A stretch of 64,000 nucleotides of DNA from an uncultured Lachnospiraceae bacterium (GTDB lineage Bacteria; Bacillota; Clostridia; Lachnospirales; Lachnospiraceae), in the NCBI GenBank assembly GCA_910588845.1, contig CAJURU010000004.1:110389-174388 (forward strand), written 5' to 3'. Positions 49,715-58,354 of this stretch are shown here, one piece after another. The notes beneath the pieces are model-generated. The model ran no database searches. It was not told where the DNA came from and saw nothing but the letters and a program-made list of their open reading frames with translations. The stretch's first letter is position 1, and every line of letters begins with the position of its first letter. The translations under genes and the position numbers were made by a program.

Positions 49715-51776
49715 ATGAAAACATTGGAAAAAAGGCGGCGGCTATATTGAGCGCAGCGCTTGCGTTGTCAGTAGCTGTAACAAGCGGCGTGGGTTATCCT
49801 GGCGGGGAATGATTGCCCATGCAGAGGGGGAAATTATCATTTCAACGGCTGAGGATTTGCAGAAAATCGGTACGGATGCAGCTTATCCGTTGTCAGGAGA
49901 TTATGTGCTTTCTGCGGAGATTGATAACGTGGCCAAACAGTGTGCCGAATCCGAGGTTATTGAGGGAATTCTGGCATTATCAGGGCTTTCTCTGGGCTTG
50001 GCCGATGGAGACGCGCTTTCGGCAATCAGCGGAGACTTTACAGTGCCTATGAGTATCCAGATCGGGGAGACCGCAGAATCAATTACCTGGAGCTGCGATA
50101 ATCCTGATGTGCTTTCCATAGGGGCTGACGGTACGGTAACGGTGAATAATGTATATGCAGATACAAGCTGTACGCTGACGGCGGCAACATCATCTGGCAA
50201 GATGAAGAAATTTAAGATTACAGTGGTGACGAAGGTTGCCCTAAAGATTAATCAGGAATATTCAGCAGTTGGAGAGAAGCTTACCGTGAGCATGGTCAAT
50301 GCGCCGGAGGATATGCGTTGTATTTATGAATGGAAGGTAGCGGGCATATTAAAATCAACAGGTAAAGATAGCCGGCAGCAGGGTAGATATCCATGACTGG
50401 GAAGATTATGCCGGGGACGTGGCAAAAGCCGTCTATAAGGCGGAAAAGGACAACGGCCTGACGAAGGACGACCAGGATAAGATAGAAACATTGTTGGCAG
50501 AAGAGGATATGGGCTGGATGACCAGTGGGAAGTTTACATACAACAATAAGGAATATACGATTGCAGATTATATTTCCGATATGCCAAAATGCACGGGTGG
50601 TTTTCTGGTAGAGCTGGATTCTTATTATGATGAATTTTCTAAGTTTAAGACGGACAAAGGACAGCCGCTGCAGTTTAAGAGACCGGAATTTATCGCTGCC
50701 AATAAGACAGCTATGAATTATGTGAAAGCGTACGTCAATGCATTTGAGAGTGCGTTGGACGCGTCTGATTTTAACACAGTTTATAATAACAAGACGGTGA
50801 GTTACAGTCAGTTGTTTGACATGGATTCCCTGGTTCAGTATTGGATGGTAAATGAACTGTTTATGAATGTGGACGCCATGAAAAAGAGTACCTATATGTA
50901 TAAGGATATTGACGGCCTGTTTCAAATGGGGCCAATCTGGGATATCAAGGTTTGCTTGCAGAATCCGCGGATGCCAATGCAAATCTCTGGTACTCATGGG
51001 AAAATAATAAGAAATTTGATACGCAGATATTGGCGCCCACCGGCTCTTATAACACAGTCCAGGTATTTGGTATGGGCGCTGATGGCAGCGTGATAATCTC
51101 CGGCAGGAATAAGGTTACAGATTTTGAAAAATTCCAGGCGCAGAAACCAGCAGAACCGGACAATCCCGATAACCCAGGGAATCCAGACAATCCCGATAAG
51201 CCGAATAATCCTGATAGTCCCGATAAGCCGGGGAATCCAAGCAGCCCGAGTAATCCGCAGCGTAAGAAATTGAATGCGCCTGCCAAAGTAAAAGCAGCAC
51301 AGTTGAGCACAAGCCATAATGTAAAAATTACGTTTAGTAAGGTCAGCGGCGCCAAGGGATACGATATTTACCGAGCGTCTAAAGCGAAAGGCAGTTATAA
51401 AAAGATTGGTAACACAAAAAAGCAAAGCTATACAGATAAAACAGTGAAAAAGGCAAAGACTTATTATTACAAAGTTGTAGCAAGAGCAGATAAGACGGCT
51501 TATAATAGTGCATTGAGTAAAAAGTATGCCAAAGTAAAGGTGTTGGCGCGTCCGTCAGCAAAGGCAAAAGCGGCAAAAGCGAAGAAGGTAACGGTCAGTT
51601 GGCAAAAGGTGTCTCTTGCCCAAGGATATACAGTCTACACATCAACAAGGAAGAACAAGGGCTATAAAGCGGTGAAAACAGCCAAAAAACTTTATGTAAA
51701 AGTTAGAGCCTACTATAAGGAAAATGGAAAGAAGGTCTACGGGCCTTATTCTAAGACAGTTTCCGTCAGAGTATAA
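49715..51776 (+). pseudogene. Decayed CotH-family surface protein gene
   Basis: A single surface-protein gene appears broken into at least four frame segments. ATG 49715 (AAAGGAGAAGG before it) opens a signal peptide that stops after 11 codons; one base shift in the A-run at 49728-49733 restores AAAILSAALALSVAVTSG, and another shift near 49790-49800 leads to GMIAHAEGEIII. Frame 49809-50396 holds Ig-like bacterial domains (SWSCDNPDVLSIGADG-like). Frame from about 50355 to 51093 holds the CotH core end (LVQYWMVNELFMNVDAMKKSTYMYKD, FQMGPIWDI). Frame 50952-51776 holds a Pro-Asp-Asn linker and two fibronectin-III-like modules (NVKITFSKVSGAKGYDIYRA). The intact ancestor was probably a CotH kinase-type cell-surface protein. 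Confidence 0.75.
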
Positions 51777-51889
51777 AATTGAAAAATTTAGTCTGAAAAA
51801 CGGCTGTTTTTCTTGTGAATTGTATGTTATACTATGAGAAAATCGCTTGCTGCACCAGAGCGTATAATATTGCAGCGAAGGAGGAAGGA

Positions 51890-53266
51890 ATGGCGAATCA
51901 GTTAGTATGGCAGGATCGGTTTAATATTGGCGTGGAAATCGTTGATAACGAGCATAAGAAATTATTTGGCATTTTGAACAGACTGTTTATGTACAAGTCG
52001 GAGGAGTCAAAGAGCCAGTGGGTTTGCCAGGAAGGAATCAAGTATTTTAAAGACCACGCAATGAAGCATTTCACAGAGGAAGAACAATATATGGCTTCCA
52101 TTGATTATGCAGGCTTTGAGACCCACAGGCGTCTTCATGACAATTTCAGGCAAAAGACGCTTCCGGCGCTTGAAAAAGAGCTGGCGCAGTCCTCATTTTC
52201 ACCGGAGGCAATTGATCATTTTCTCGGCGTCTGCGCGGGGTGGCTGCTCGGGCACACGCTGACGGAGGACCGTGCGATCACGGGTAAGGCTGTCAGCAAA
52301 TGGGGAGAGCTTCTGCCGGAAGAGCAGCAGGCAGCCATGAGGAATATGATTATTCAGCTTCTGTCTGACATGTTCCAATTGAAAGCAAACGTAGTCAGCG
52401 ATTGTTACGGAGGAGAAAAGTTCGGCAAAGCCGTTTATTACCGTCTTGCCTACGCAGGGAAGAAAGGCGAGAGATGGGAGATTATTTTAGGGTTCGAGGA
52501 GAAGCTTCTGCTCAACACGATCGGCGGTATGATGAATATTGATTCGGAAGAGATTAACGTGATGGTGATTAATATAGCCCGCTATATGGCGCAGCAGTTT
52601 GTGCACCGCATCAGCGAGCAGTATCCGGCGTCTGCCGATTATGAGATGAAGGACGAGAAACTGTTGAGTTATGAGCAGTTCCGCAAGAATCTTGACAGGG
52701 AGAACCCGCAGTCCAGTCTCCTGTTTGATACCGGAGAAGGGTATTTTGCCTATTGTGTGATCGCCCCGCATTTGTTTGAGAGCGAGTCGGAAGGTACTAC
52801 CATCAAAGCAGAGACAGCGATGTCTGAAATCAAGAATTATCTCGATGATAATGAAGTTGGAAGTGTTAAAAAGGGCGATGTCAGCCGCAAGAAGAAAATT
52901 CTGGTCGTAGACGATTCGGAGGTTGTGCGCCGGGCAATGCTGGACTTGCTGGGACAGGATTATGCAGTTGAAGTTGCCAAGTCAGGGATTTCTGCTATCA
53001 AATGCATGACGCTGGGACTGCCGGATTTAATTCTGCTGGATTATGAGATGCCTATCTGCAATGGAAGCGTGGTTTTGGAGATGATGCGGTCAGACGAAGA
53101 TTTTGCAGATATCCCGGTGTATTTCCTTACTGCGAATGTATCGAAGGAAACCGTGCATAAGATTATTTCTTTAAAACCGGCGGGGTATCTGGTTAAGACG
53201 TTGAAACCAGAAGAAATAAAGAAAAATATTGACGATTATTTTAAAAAGAAAGAGGCAAAAGCATAA
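51890..53266 (+). CDS. Hemerythrin - CheX-like - response regulator receiver fusion
   Basis: 458 residues from ATG 51890 after GGAGGAAGGA. Residues 1-130 are a bacteriohemerythrin (FNIGVEIVDNEHKKLFGIL, HAMKHFTEEEQYM, HRRLHDNF, WLLGHTLTEDRAI) that binds a di-iron centre and O2. The middle (FEEKLLLNTIGGMMNIDSEE, NVMVINIARYMAQQF) resembles CheX/CheC phosphatase folds, tentatively. Residues about 335-455 are a receiver domain (KKILVVDDSEVVRRAML) with phospho-acceptor Asp384 in LILLDYEMP. No output domain. It may link oxygen sensing to chemotaxis in this motile anaerobe (inference). Confidence 0.82.
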   Translation: MANQLVWQDRFNIGVEIVDNEHKKLFGILNRLFMYKSEESKSQWVCQEGIKYFKDHAMKHFTEEEQYMASIDYAGFETHRRLHDNFRQKTLPALEKELAQSSFSPEAIDHFLGVCAGWLLGHTLTEDRAITGKAVSKWGELLPEEQQAAMRNMIIQLLSDMFQLKANVVSDCYGGEKFGKAVYYRLAYAGKKGERWEIILGFEEKLLLNTIGGMMNIDSEEINVMVINIARYMAQQFVHRISEQYPASADYEMKDEKLLSYEQFRKNLDRENPQSSLLFDTGEGYFAYCVIAPHLFESESEGTTIKAETAMSEIKNYLDDNEVGSVKKGDVSRKKKILVVDDSEVVRRAMLDLLGQDYAVEVAKSGISAIKCMTLGLPDLILLDYEMPICNGSVVLEMMRSDEDFADIPVYFLTANVSKETVHKIISLKPAGYLVKTLKPEEIKKNIDDYFKKKEAKA

Positions 53267-53279
53267 AGAAGATTGCAGG

Positions 53280-53303
53280 AGGGCGCAGGAAGCGCCCTTT
53301 TGT
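53280..53303 (+). terminator. Terminator after the hemerythrin fusion gene
   Basis: AGGGCGC, five bases, GCGCCCT, then TTTTG. Confidence 0.85.
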
Positions 53304-53325
53304 AATTTTCTTGTGCAAATTAGTT

Positions 53326-53748
53326 TTATTCAAGTATTTTATAACCTAATTCGAGCAGTAGCTCATTTGCCTCCATAATAGGAACATTACGCAGCAGGGC
53401 AAAGATAATAATACTGTCGCGTTCGTTTCTGGGATAAAGCGGTGTATAGCCGGTAGATTTGAGCAGCATTTGGGCATTTTCAATGTCCAGCGATAATCCA
53501 AAACATAATGCGATCACTTTATCACGGGAAGGAAGTTTCCTGCCGGAAAAAATCTGGTAGCAATACGTTCTGTCCAAACCGGAATCCCGAATACATTGGC
53601 TGGGAGAGATATTAGTTTCAGCAAATAATTTACTCAGATAGAGGTGCAGGGGGAGCGTCTGAAAATTTTCTTGTTCCTGTGAAAGATAAGAGGTAATATT
53701 AGTAGTATATTTTAATGTCTTTAGAAGTTCTTCGGTAGATTTTTTCAT
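53326..53748 (-). CDS. XRE-like helix-turn-helix regulator
   Basis: 140 residues. LYLSKLFAETNISPSQCIRDSGLDRTYCYQIFSGRKLPSRDKVIALCFGLSLDIENAQMLL (read in pieces) is a Cro/CI-type HTH, with RTYCYQIFSG as the recognition-helix region. The N-terminal 45 and C-terminal 30 residues are unrecognised. It is transcribed divergently from the Ser/Thr kinase gene with 117 bp between them. Such pairs often act together, with the kinase modifying the regulator (inference). Confidence 0.7.
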   Translation of the reverse strand: MKKSTEELLKTLKYTTNITSYLSQEQENFQTLPLHLYLSKLFAETNISPSQCIRDSGLDRTYCYQIFSGRKLPSRDKVIALCFGLSLDIENAQMLLKSTGYTPLYPRNERDSIIIFALLRNVPIMEANELLLELGYKILE

Positions 53749-53865
53749 GAGAAATATTATTTATCCTTACAAATAGTTGTTTGTACCATTACAGTATGTG
53801 TATAATGATAAGCGATAGGTTGAAAAAAAGCAAGCGTAAAATCTTTGCGGTATGGGAGAAATGAA

Positions 53866-55005
53866 ATGGAGACACAAATGAATTTGGAGACAATGGGGGC
53901 GAGAACGCAGGTTGGAGAGAAGCTCCCTTTATATGAGGAATATATCAAAAGTGCATATCAGGAATTGACACATTTAAGTAAAAAGGAGGGGGCTGAAACA
54001 GTACTTGTACAGCACAGGGGAAGCGGGCGTATTGCTGTAAAGAAAAACGTTTCCGTGGAGGCGGCCGGGATATATCAGGCGCTTCGGGAATTCAATCATC
54101 CGAATATTGTTAAAGTTTATGAGGTCTGCCGTAATGAAAAAGCCAGTATTGTCATTGAAGAATATATCAGTGGAGAGACACTGGAGTCTAAACTGGAAGA
54201 TGGATTATTGCCGGATGAAAAAGTGATAAAATATACCGTGCAGCTTTTGGATGCTTTGCAGGAAATACAGAAGAAAAATATAATACATAGGGATATTACG
54301 CCTGCTAACGTGATAATTTCCTCAGATGATGTTGTGAAGTTAATTGATTTTGGAATCTCGAGAAGCCGAAAGGAAGAACAAAAGAAAGATACCTGCATAT
54401 TGGGAACGGTAGGTTATGCGGCGCCGGAACAGTTTGGCTTTCAACAGACAGATATTACCACGGACTTCTATGCGCTGGGGGTACTAATCAATGTGATGCT
54501 TACTGGAAAGCTGCCAGCGGAAAAGATGACAGATAATAAGAAGTTTGCAAAAATTGTCAGAAAATGCGTTCAAATGGATCCGGCCAAACGCTATCAATCA
54601 GCGGCAAAAATACGCCAGGATCTGGTCGGACAAGCTATCGGGCGTGAGCAAAATGCAGATAGGAAGGATGTAAACGTTTTTCCCGGATTCAGAAGTGATG
54701 TCAGATGGAAAAAAGTCGTGGGTATAGCGGGGTATGCGCTGATGACGCTTTATGCGATAGGTACGATTGCACAGAGTTTGGCAAACGTTACAGCGTTTCT
54801 ATTGGAATTGGTTTCGCTCATGCTTTTAGCGATGACATTTTTGGTGGCAAGTAATTTTGCAAGATGGGACAGACGGTTGTTTCCCTTCCGCAAATTATCG
54901 AAGGAAATTTGCGTTGCCATTCGCGTAATTGTGTGTGTGTTGTTATTCTCATTTGCAATGGAACTGGATAGCTATGTGGGAAGTGAGATTTTAAAGCGAA
55001 TGTAA
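53866..55005 (+). CDS. Membrane Ser/Thr protein kinase
   Basis: 379 residues from ATG 53866 (GGGAG upstream). Kinase motifs are complete: IAVKKNVSVEA (VAVK lysine), IIHRDITPANVI (catalytic Asp143), LIDFGISR (DFG) and GYAAPEQ (APE). The last 110 residues have about three hydrophobic segments (VGIAGYALMTLYAIGTIAQ, LELVSLMLLAMTFLVAS, VIVCVLLFSFAMEL), so it is membrane anchored with the kinase inside. There are no PASTA repeats, so it is not the PrkC-type cell-wall kinase. Confidence 0.88.
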   Translation: METQMNLETMGARTQVGEKLPLYEEYIKSAYQELTHLSKKEGAETVLVQHRGSGRIAVKKNVSVEAAGIYQALREFNHPNIVKVYEVCRNEKASIVIEEYISGETLESKLEDGLLPDEKVIKYTVQLLDALQEIQKKNIIHRDITPANVIISSDDVVKLIDFGISRSRKEEQKKDTCILGTVGYAAPEQFGFQQTDITTDFYALGVLINVMLTGKLPAEKMTDNKKFAKIVRKCVQMDPAKRYQSAAKIRQDLVGQAIGREQNADRKDVNVFPGFRSDVRWKKVVGIAGYALMTLYAIGTIAQSLANVTAFLLELVSLMLLAMTFLVASNFARWDRRLFPFRKLSKEICVAIRVIVCVLLFSFAMELDSYVGSEILKRM

Positions 55006-55046
55006 ATCAAATGATAAAAATGTGTGCTGTCGGCATACCAAAAGGG

Positions 55047-55090
55047 CAGAAACCTTGGATAAAATAATGGTTATCCGGGGTTTCTGTTTT
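55047..55090 (+). terminator. Terminator after the kinase gene
   Basis: CAGAAACCTTGGATAA pairs with TTATCCGGGGTTTCTG with G-T mismatches in the middle, followed by TTTTAT. Confidence 0.75.
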
Positions 55091-55191
55091 ATTGTAGATG
55101 ATGTTTTAAAATCAGCTTTTGCGAGGGGTAGGGCTGATTCCAGAAACCCAAGAACATTTTTAAATCTTATGGAAAGACGAGGATTAAATTT

Positions 55192-56220
55192 ATGAAAAAA
55201 ACAGTGGCAGTAGTGAAACGTCAAGTCTTATATAAGTGCAAATGGGGGCTGATGGCGCTTATTGTATTTGCGATGGCAGCAGCGGGATGTTCTGACTTAA
55301 GCTCAGAACAAGAGGCAAAGAAAGCAGTAAGTACAGGCGGCAATGAACAAGAGAGCCGGTCGGGGGATGAGGAAAAGGGTACAGAAAAAGCGCAAGGCGC
55401 AGAAGATGCAGATCAGACGGATGAGGAAACAGAAACGGCTGATGTGTCAGAAAAAGCGCAGATAGAAGAGCAGGTACTGCTCGAACAGGATGGTGTGAAG
55501 ATTACATTGAAGGAATTAGATGCCGATGGTTTTATGGGTCCAGAGTTAAAATTATTGATTGAGAATAATTCCGATCAGAATCTTACAGTCCAGACACATG
55601 ATACATCGGTAAATGGAATAATGGTTGAGACGTTATTTTCTTGTGAGGTGGCGGCAGGAAAGAGCGCTAATGAAGGGATTGCGTTTATGGGCAGCGATCT
55701 TGATGAAGCCCAAATTAATGTTTTACAGAATTTTGAATTTGGTTTCCATATTATCAATACGGAATCATGGGATACGGTATTTGATTCTGAGGTGATTACG
55801 GTTTCCACAAATTTGGATGGAAGCGAGGAGCAAGTGGTAGACGACAGCGGTGTCCTTTTGCTGGATCAAGATAACGTTAAAATTACAGTAAAAGAAGTAG
55901 ATGACAAAAATAGCTTTTGGGGTGCAGATATTTATATTTATGTGGAAAATAATACGGACAAAAGCATCTCAGTTCAAGCGTCGTCTGTTTCTATTGATGG
56001 GTTTATGGTGGAGCCGTATTTTTCCTGTGAGGTAGCTCCCGGTAAGAAATCCTATGATACGATTACATTCATGGAAGAAGAGCTGAAAGAGAATAATATT
56101 GAAAGCATTGATAATATGGAAGTGAGTTTCAGTGTATCAGATGCAGAAAGTTATGAGACAATACTGGAGACAGAACCGCTCAAGGTAGAATTTGAGAGTG
56201 CGGATACAGATAATCAATAA
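55192..56220 (+). CDS. Lipoprotein with two tandem beta-rich domains
   Basis: 342 residues. A signal peptide ends in a lipobox (VFAMAAAGC, Cys33), so the protein is lipid-anchored outside. A Glu/Asp/Gln-rich linker (35-95) follows. Two homologous modules come next: VLLEQDGVKITLKELD...NGIMVETLFSCEVAAGKS, and LLDQDNVKITVKEVD...DGFMVEPYFSCEVAPGKK. Each has one conserved Cys in FSCEV. Function unknown; no catalytic motif seen. It follows the kinase gene after a terminator. Confidence 0.75.
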   Translation: MKKTVAVVKRQVLYKCKWGLMALIVFAMAAAGCSDLSSEQEAKKAVSTGGNEQESRSGDEEKGTEKAQGAEDADQTDEETETADVSEKAQIEEQVLLEQDGVKITLKELDADGFMGPELKLLIENNSDQNLTVQTHDTSVNGIMVETLFSCEVAAGKSANEGIAFMGSDLDEAQINVLQNFEFGFHIINTESWDTVFDSEVITVSTNLDGSEEQVVDDSGVLLLDQDNVKITVKEVDDKNSFWGADIYIYVENNTDKSISVQASSVSIDGFMVEPYFSCEVAPGKKSYDTITFMEEELKENNIESIDNMEVSFSVSDAESYETILETEPLKVEFESADTDNQ

Positions 56221-56246
56221 TTAACTAGGGGATTGGCAATTTGGGA

Positions 56247-56307
56247 CTGTCGCGCTAATATATCCATTCAAAAGGTCGATGATTTGTGCATTATGTTAGC
56301 GCGACAG
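56247..56307. repeat. 12-bp inverted repeat between convergent genes
   Basis: CTGTCGCGCTAA (56247-56258) and its exact complement TTAGCGCGACAG (56296-56307), separated by 37 bases. It could form a long hairpin terminating both flanking transcripts. Confidence 0.6.
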
Positions 56308-56347
56308 CCTTGCAATCACATGCATTGATTTTACGTAAACGTGGTAC

Positions 56348-56844
56348 TTATTTTTCTATGTCGCAAGGCATCCTAAAGAACAATATCACTGCTCCTATCA
56401 GCAAAAAACTTAAAGCAATAATTCCTGGCGGTGTGGGGCCAAGTAAACTGCTTTTTGTTGATTTTGATATCCAAACACCAGCTTCTCCGATAATATCAGC
56501 AGCTCCATGAATAATTGCTGCGTACATAAAATTCTTTGTTCGTAAGGTTATATAAGACATCCATATTCCCAATACAATAGTCACTAAAATCATCATTGCT
56601 ATTCCGGTATAGGGCGCGCCACAATAATCGGTGCCAAAATTCATTCCATAATAAATTAAGGGAGCATGAGCGAAACCCCATAATACGCCATTTATTATAA
56701 CGGCAGCTTTTACAGATATTTTTTGCATAGTAAAGGAAGCATGTATCCCTGCACCAATCATCCAAGGATATATAATAATCCAAATACGATGGAAAGAAAT
56801 AGAATCATTCGATTCTTTGTAACGTCTCTTGTTCTAGCCGCCAT
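56348..56844 (-). pseudogene. Remnant of a CPBP-family intramembrane protease gene
   Basis: ATG 56844 (AAGGAG upstream) opens MAARTRDVTKNRMILFLSIV, one membrane helix, then stops at a TGA. The next frame (from 56761) continues MIGAGIHASFTMQKISVKAAV and then the CPBP segments GVLWGFAHAPLIYYG and NFMYAAIIHGAADIIGE with their two conserved His. The usual EExxxR motif, normally between these parts, is absent and the total length (about 165 codons) is well below the usual 250 or so. A frameshift plus an internal deletion is therefore likely. Confidence 0.7.
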
Positions 56845-56971
56845 TGTAATGCTCCTTGTTTATTATAAATATGTTTACAGTATTACGTGCAATTATTAAA
56901 ATGTCAAGCAATTATTGCAGTTTCTAAAAATGTATACATTTTTGAAAAGCGGGAAAAATTAGAAAAAGTCC

Positions 56972-57000
56972 TTGACATGATGATTTTAACCTTATATAAT
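56972..57000 (+). promoter_or_regulatory. Consensus promoter of the str operon
   Basis: TTGACA (56972-56977), exactly 17 bases, TATAAT (56995-57000): a perfect SigA consensus, 51 bp before rpsL. Confidence 0.95.
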
Positions 57001-57050
57001 GATTTAGCGTGCAAAAACAGGCATATATAATCTTATAGGAGGTGAAAAGA

Positions 57051-57473
57051 ATGCCAACATTTAACCAGTTAGTAAGAAAAGGAAGACAGACATCTGAGAA
57101 AAAGTCTACAGCACCGGCTTTGCAGAAGGGATATAACTCTTTGAAGAAACGCCCGACGGACAATGCTTCGCCACAGAAGAGAGGTGTCTGTACAGCAGTT
57201 AAGACTGCAACTCCTAAGAAACCTAACTCTGCTCTCCGTAAAATCGCCAGAGTACGTCTCTCTAACGGAATTGAGGTTACATCCTACATTCCGGGTGAAG
57301 GGCACAACCTGCAGGAGCATAGCGTTGTTCTTATCCGCGGCGGAAGAGTAAAAGACTTACCAGGTACCAGATACCATATCATTCGTGGAACATTAGATAC
57401 CGCAGGCGTTGCAAACAGACGCCAGGCACGTTCCAAATATGGTGCAAAGAGGCCGAAAGACGCTAAGAAATAA
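57051..57473 (+). CDS. rpsL: Ribosomal protein uS12
   Basis: 140 residues from ATG 57051 after AGGAGGTGAAAAG. PTFNQLVRKGR, KPNSALRKIARVRLSNG and YIPGEGHNLQEHS are the conserved decoding-centre segments; the Lys residues of TPKKPNS and of the GRVKDLPG loop that govern streptomycin response are wild type. First gene of the str operon. Confidence 0.98.
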   Translation: MPTFNQLVRKGRQTSEKKSTAPALQKGYNSLKKRPTDNASPQKRGVCTAVKTATPKKPNSALRKIARVRLSNGIEVTSYIPGEGHNLQEHSVVLIRGGRVKDLPGTRYHIIRGTLDTAGVANRRQARSKYGAKRPKDAKK

Positions 57474-57757
57474 ATTTTAGCGCACCAATAGTATCACAGT
57501 AAGTGTGGATTCTTGTCGGGCTTATTGCCTGATAAGTATTTTGGCTACTATGGGTTTAGTGTTGGAAAGCGCACAGGCGCACATTCTTTTTAATAGATAA
57601 ATTTCCGCACGAATACACAGATAGTTAATTGGAAGCACGGTCAGCATACAAATGCGGGTCGTGAATCCCGGTTGCATGCAATATGTGACTGACACATGTG
57701 AGTACCGTTGAATTAATCGAATGAAATGAAAAAGTAATGATTAAGGAGGGAAGCAAC
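57474..57757 (+). other. 284-bp rpsL-rpsG intergenic leader
   Basis: No gene is seen. The spacing is unusually long for the str operon, where these genes are normally close. Self-complementary patches such as TTGTCGGGCTTATTGCCTGATAA and ATGCGGGTCGTGAATCCCG (each read in part) suggest a structured leader that could control rpsG translation. Confidence 0.4.
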
Positions 57758-58228
57758 GTGCCACGTAAAGGACATACTCAGAAAAGAGACGTATTAGCAG
57801 ATCCGTTGTATAATAACAAAGTGGTTACCAAACTTATCAATAACATTATGTTAGACGGTAAGAAAAGCGTAGCTCAGAAGATTGTATACGGAGCATTTGA
57901 CAGGGTTGCAGAGAAGACAGATAAGCCTGCAATCGAAGTTTTTGAAGAGGCTATGAATAACGTAATGCCGGTTTTGGAAGTAAAGGCAAGACGTATCGGT
58001 GGAGCGACTTACCAGGTGCCGATTGAGGTAAGGGCGGACAGACGCCAGGCATTGGCTCTTCGCTGGCTGACACTCTATTCCCGCAAGAGAGGCGAGAAGA
58101 CCATGGAAGAGAGGCTGGCAAACGAGATTATGGATGCAGCGAACAATACTGGCGCATCTGTAAAGAAAAAAGAAGATATGCACAAGATGGCAGAAGCAAA
58201 CAAAGCATTTGCACATTATCGTTTCTAA
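57758..58228 (+). CDS. rpsG: Ribosomal protein uS7
   Basis: 156 residues from GTG 57758 after AAGGAGGG. PRKGHTQKRDVLADPLYNN, LINNIMLDGKKSVAQKIVYGA and RRIGGATYQVPIEVRADRR are the conserved S7 segments. It nucleates assembly of the 30S head on 16S rRNA. Confidence 0.98.
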   Translation: MPRKGHTQKRDVLADPLYNNKVVTKLINNIMLDGKKSVAQKIVYGAFDRVAEKTDKPAIEVFEEAMNNVMPVLEVKARRIGGATYQVPIEVRADRRQALALRWLTLYSRKRGEKTMEERLANEIMDAANNTGASVKKKEDMHKMAEANKAFAHYRF

Positions 58229-58279
58229 ATTTTTGGGAATCGTTTATGTGTAAAAAATATCCGCGGTTTCGTAAGAAAG

Positions 58280-58306
58280 ACAACTCTTGTGCTGTACAAG
58301 AGTTGT
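58280..58306 (+). terminator. Hairpin between rpsG and fusA
   Basis: ACAACTCTTGT and ACAAGAGTTGT form a perfect 11-bp stem with a 5-base loop. There is no T-run, so it may be a processing or attenuation element rather than a full terminator. Confidence 0.5.
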
Positions 58307-58354
58307 AAAGCGGAGGAGATCGTTTCTGTTATATAAATTTAGGAGGAAAGAACC

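Noticed and set aside
49728..49733. A-run in the CotH signal peptide as a deliberate phase-variation tract
   Set aside because: The run is short and several other frame changes break the gene, so decay is the simpler explanation.
51047..51355. Minus-strand frame with collagen-like GLSGLSG repeats
   Set aside because: It is the mirror of the Pro-Asp-Asn linker of the decayed CotH gene and has no start signals.
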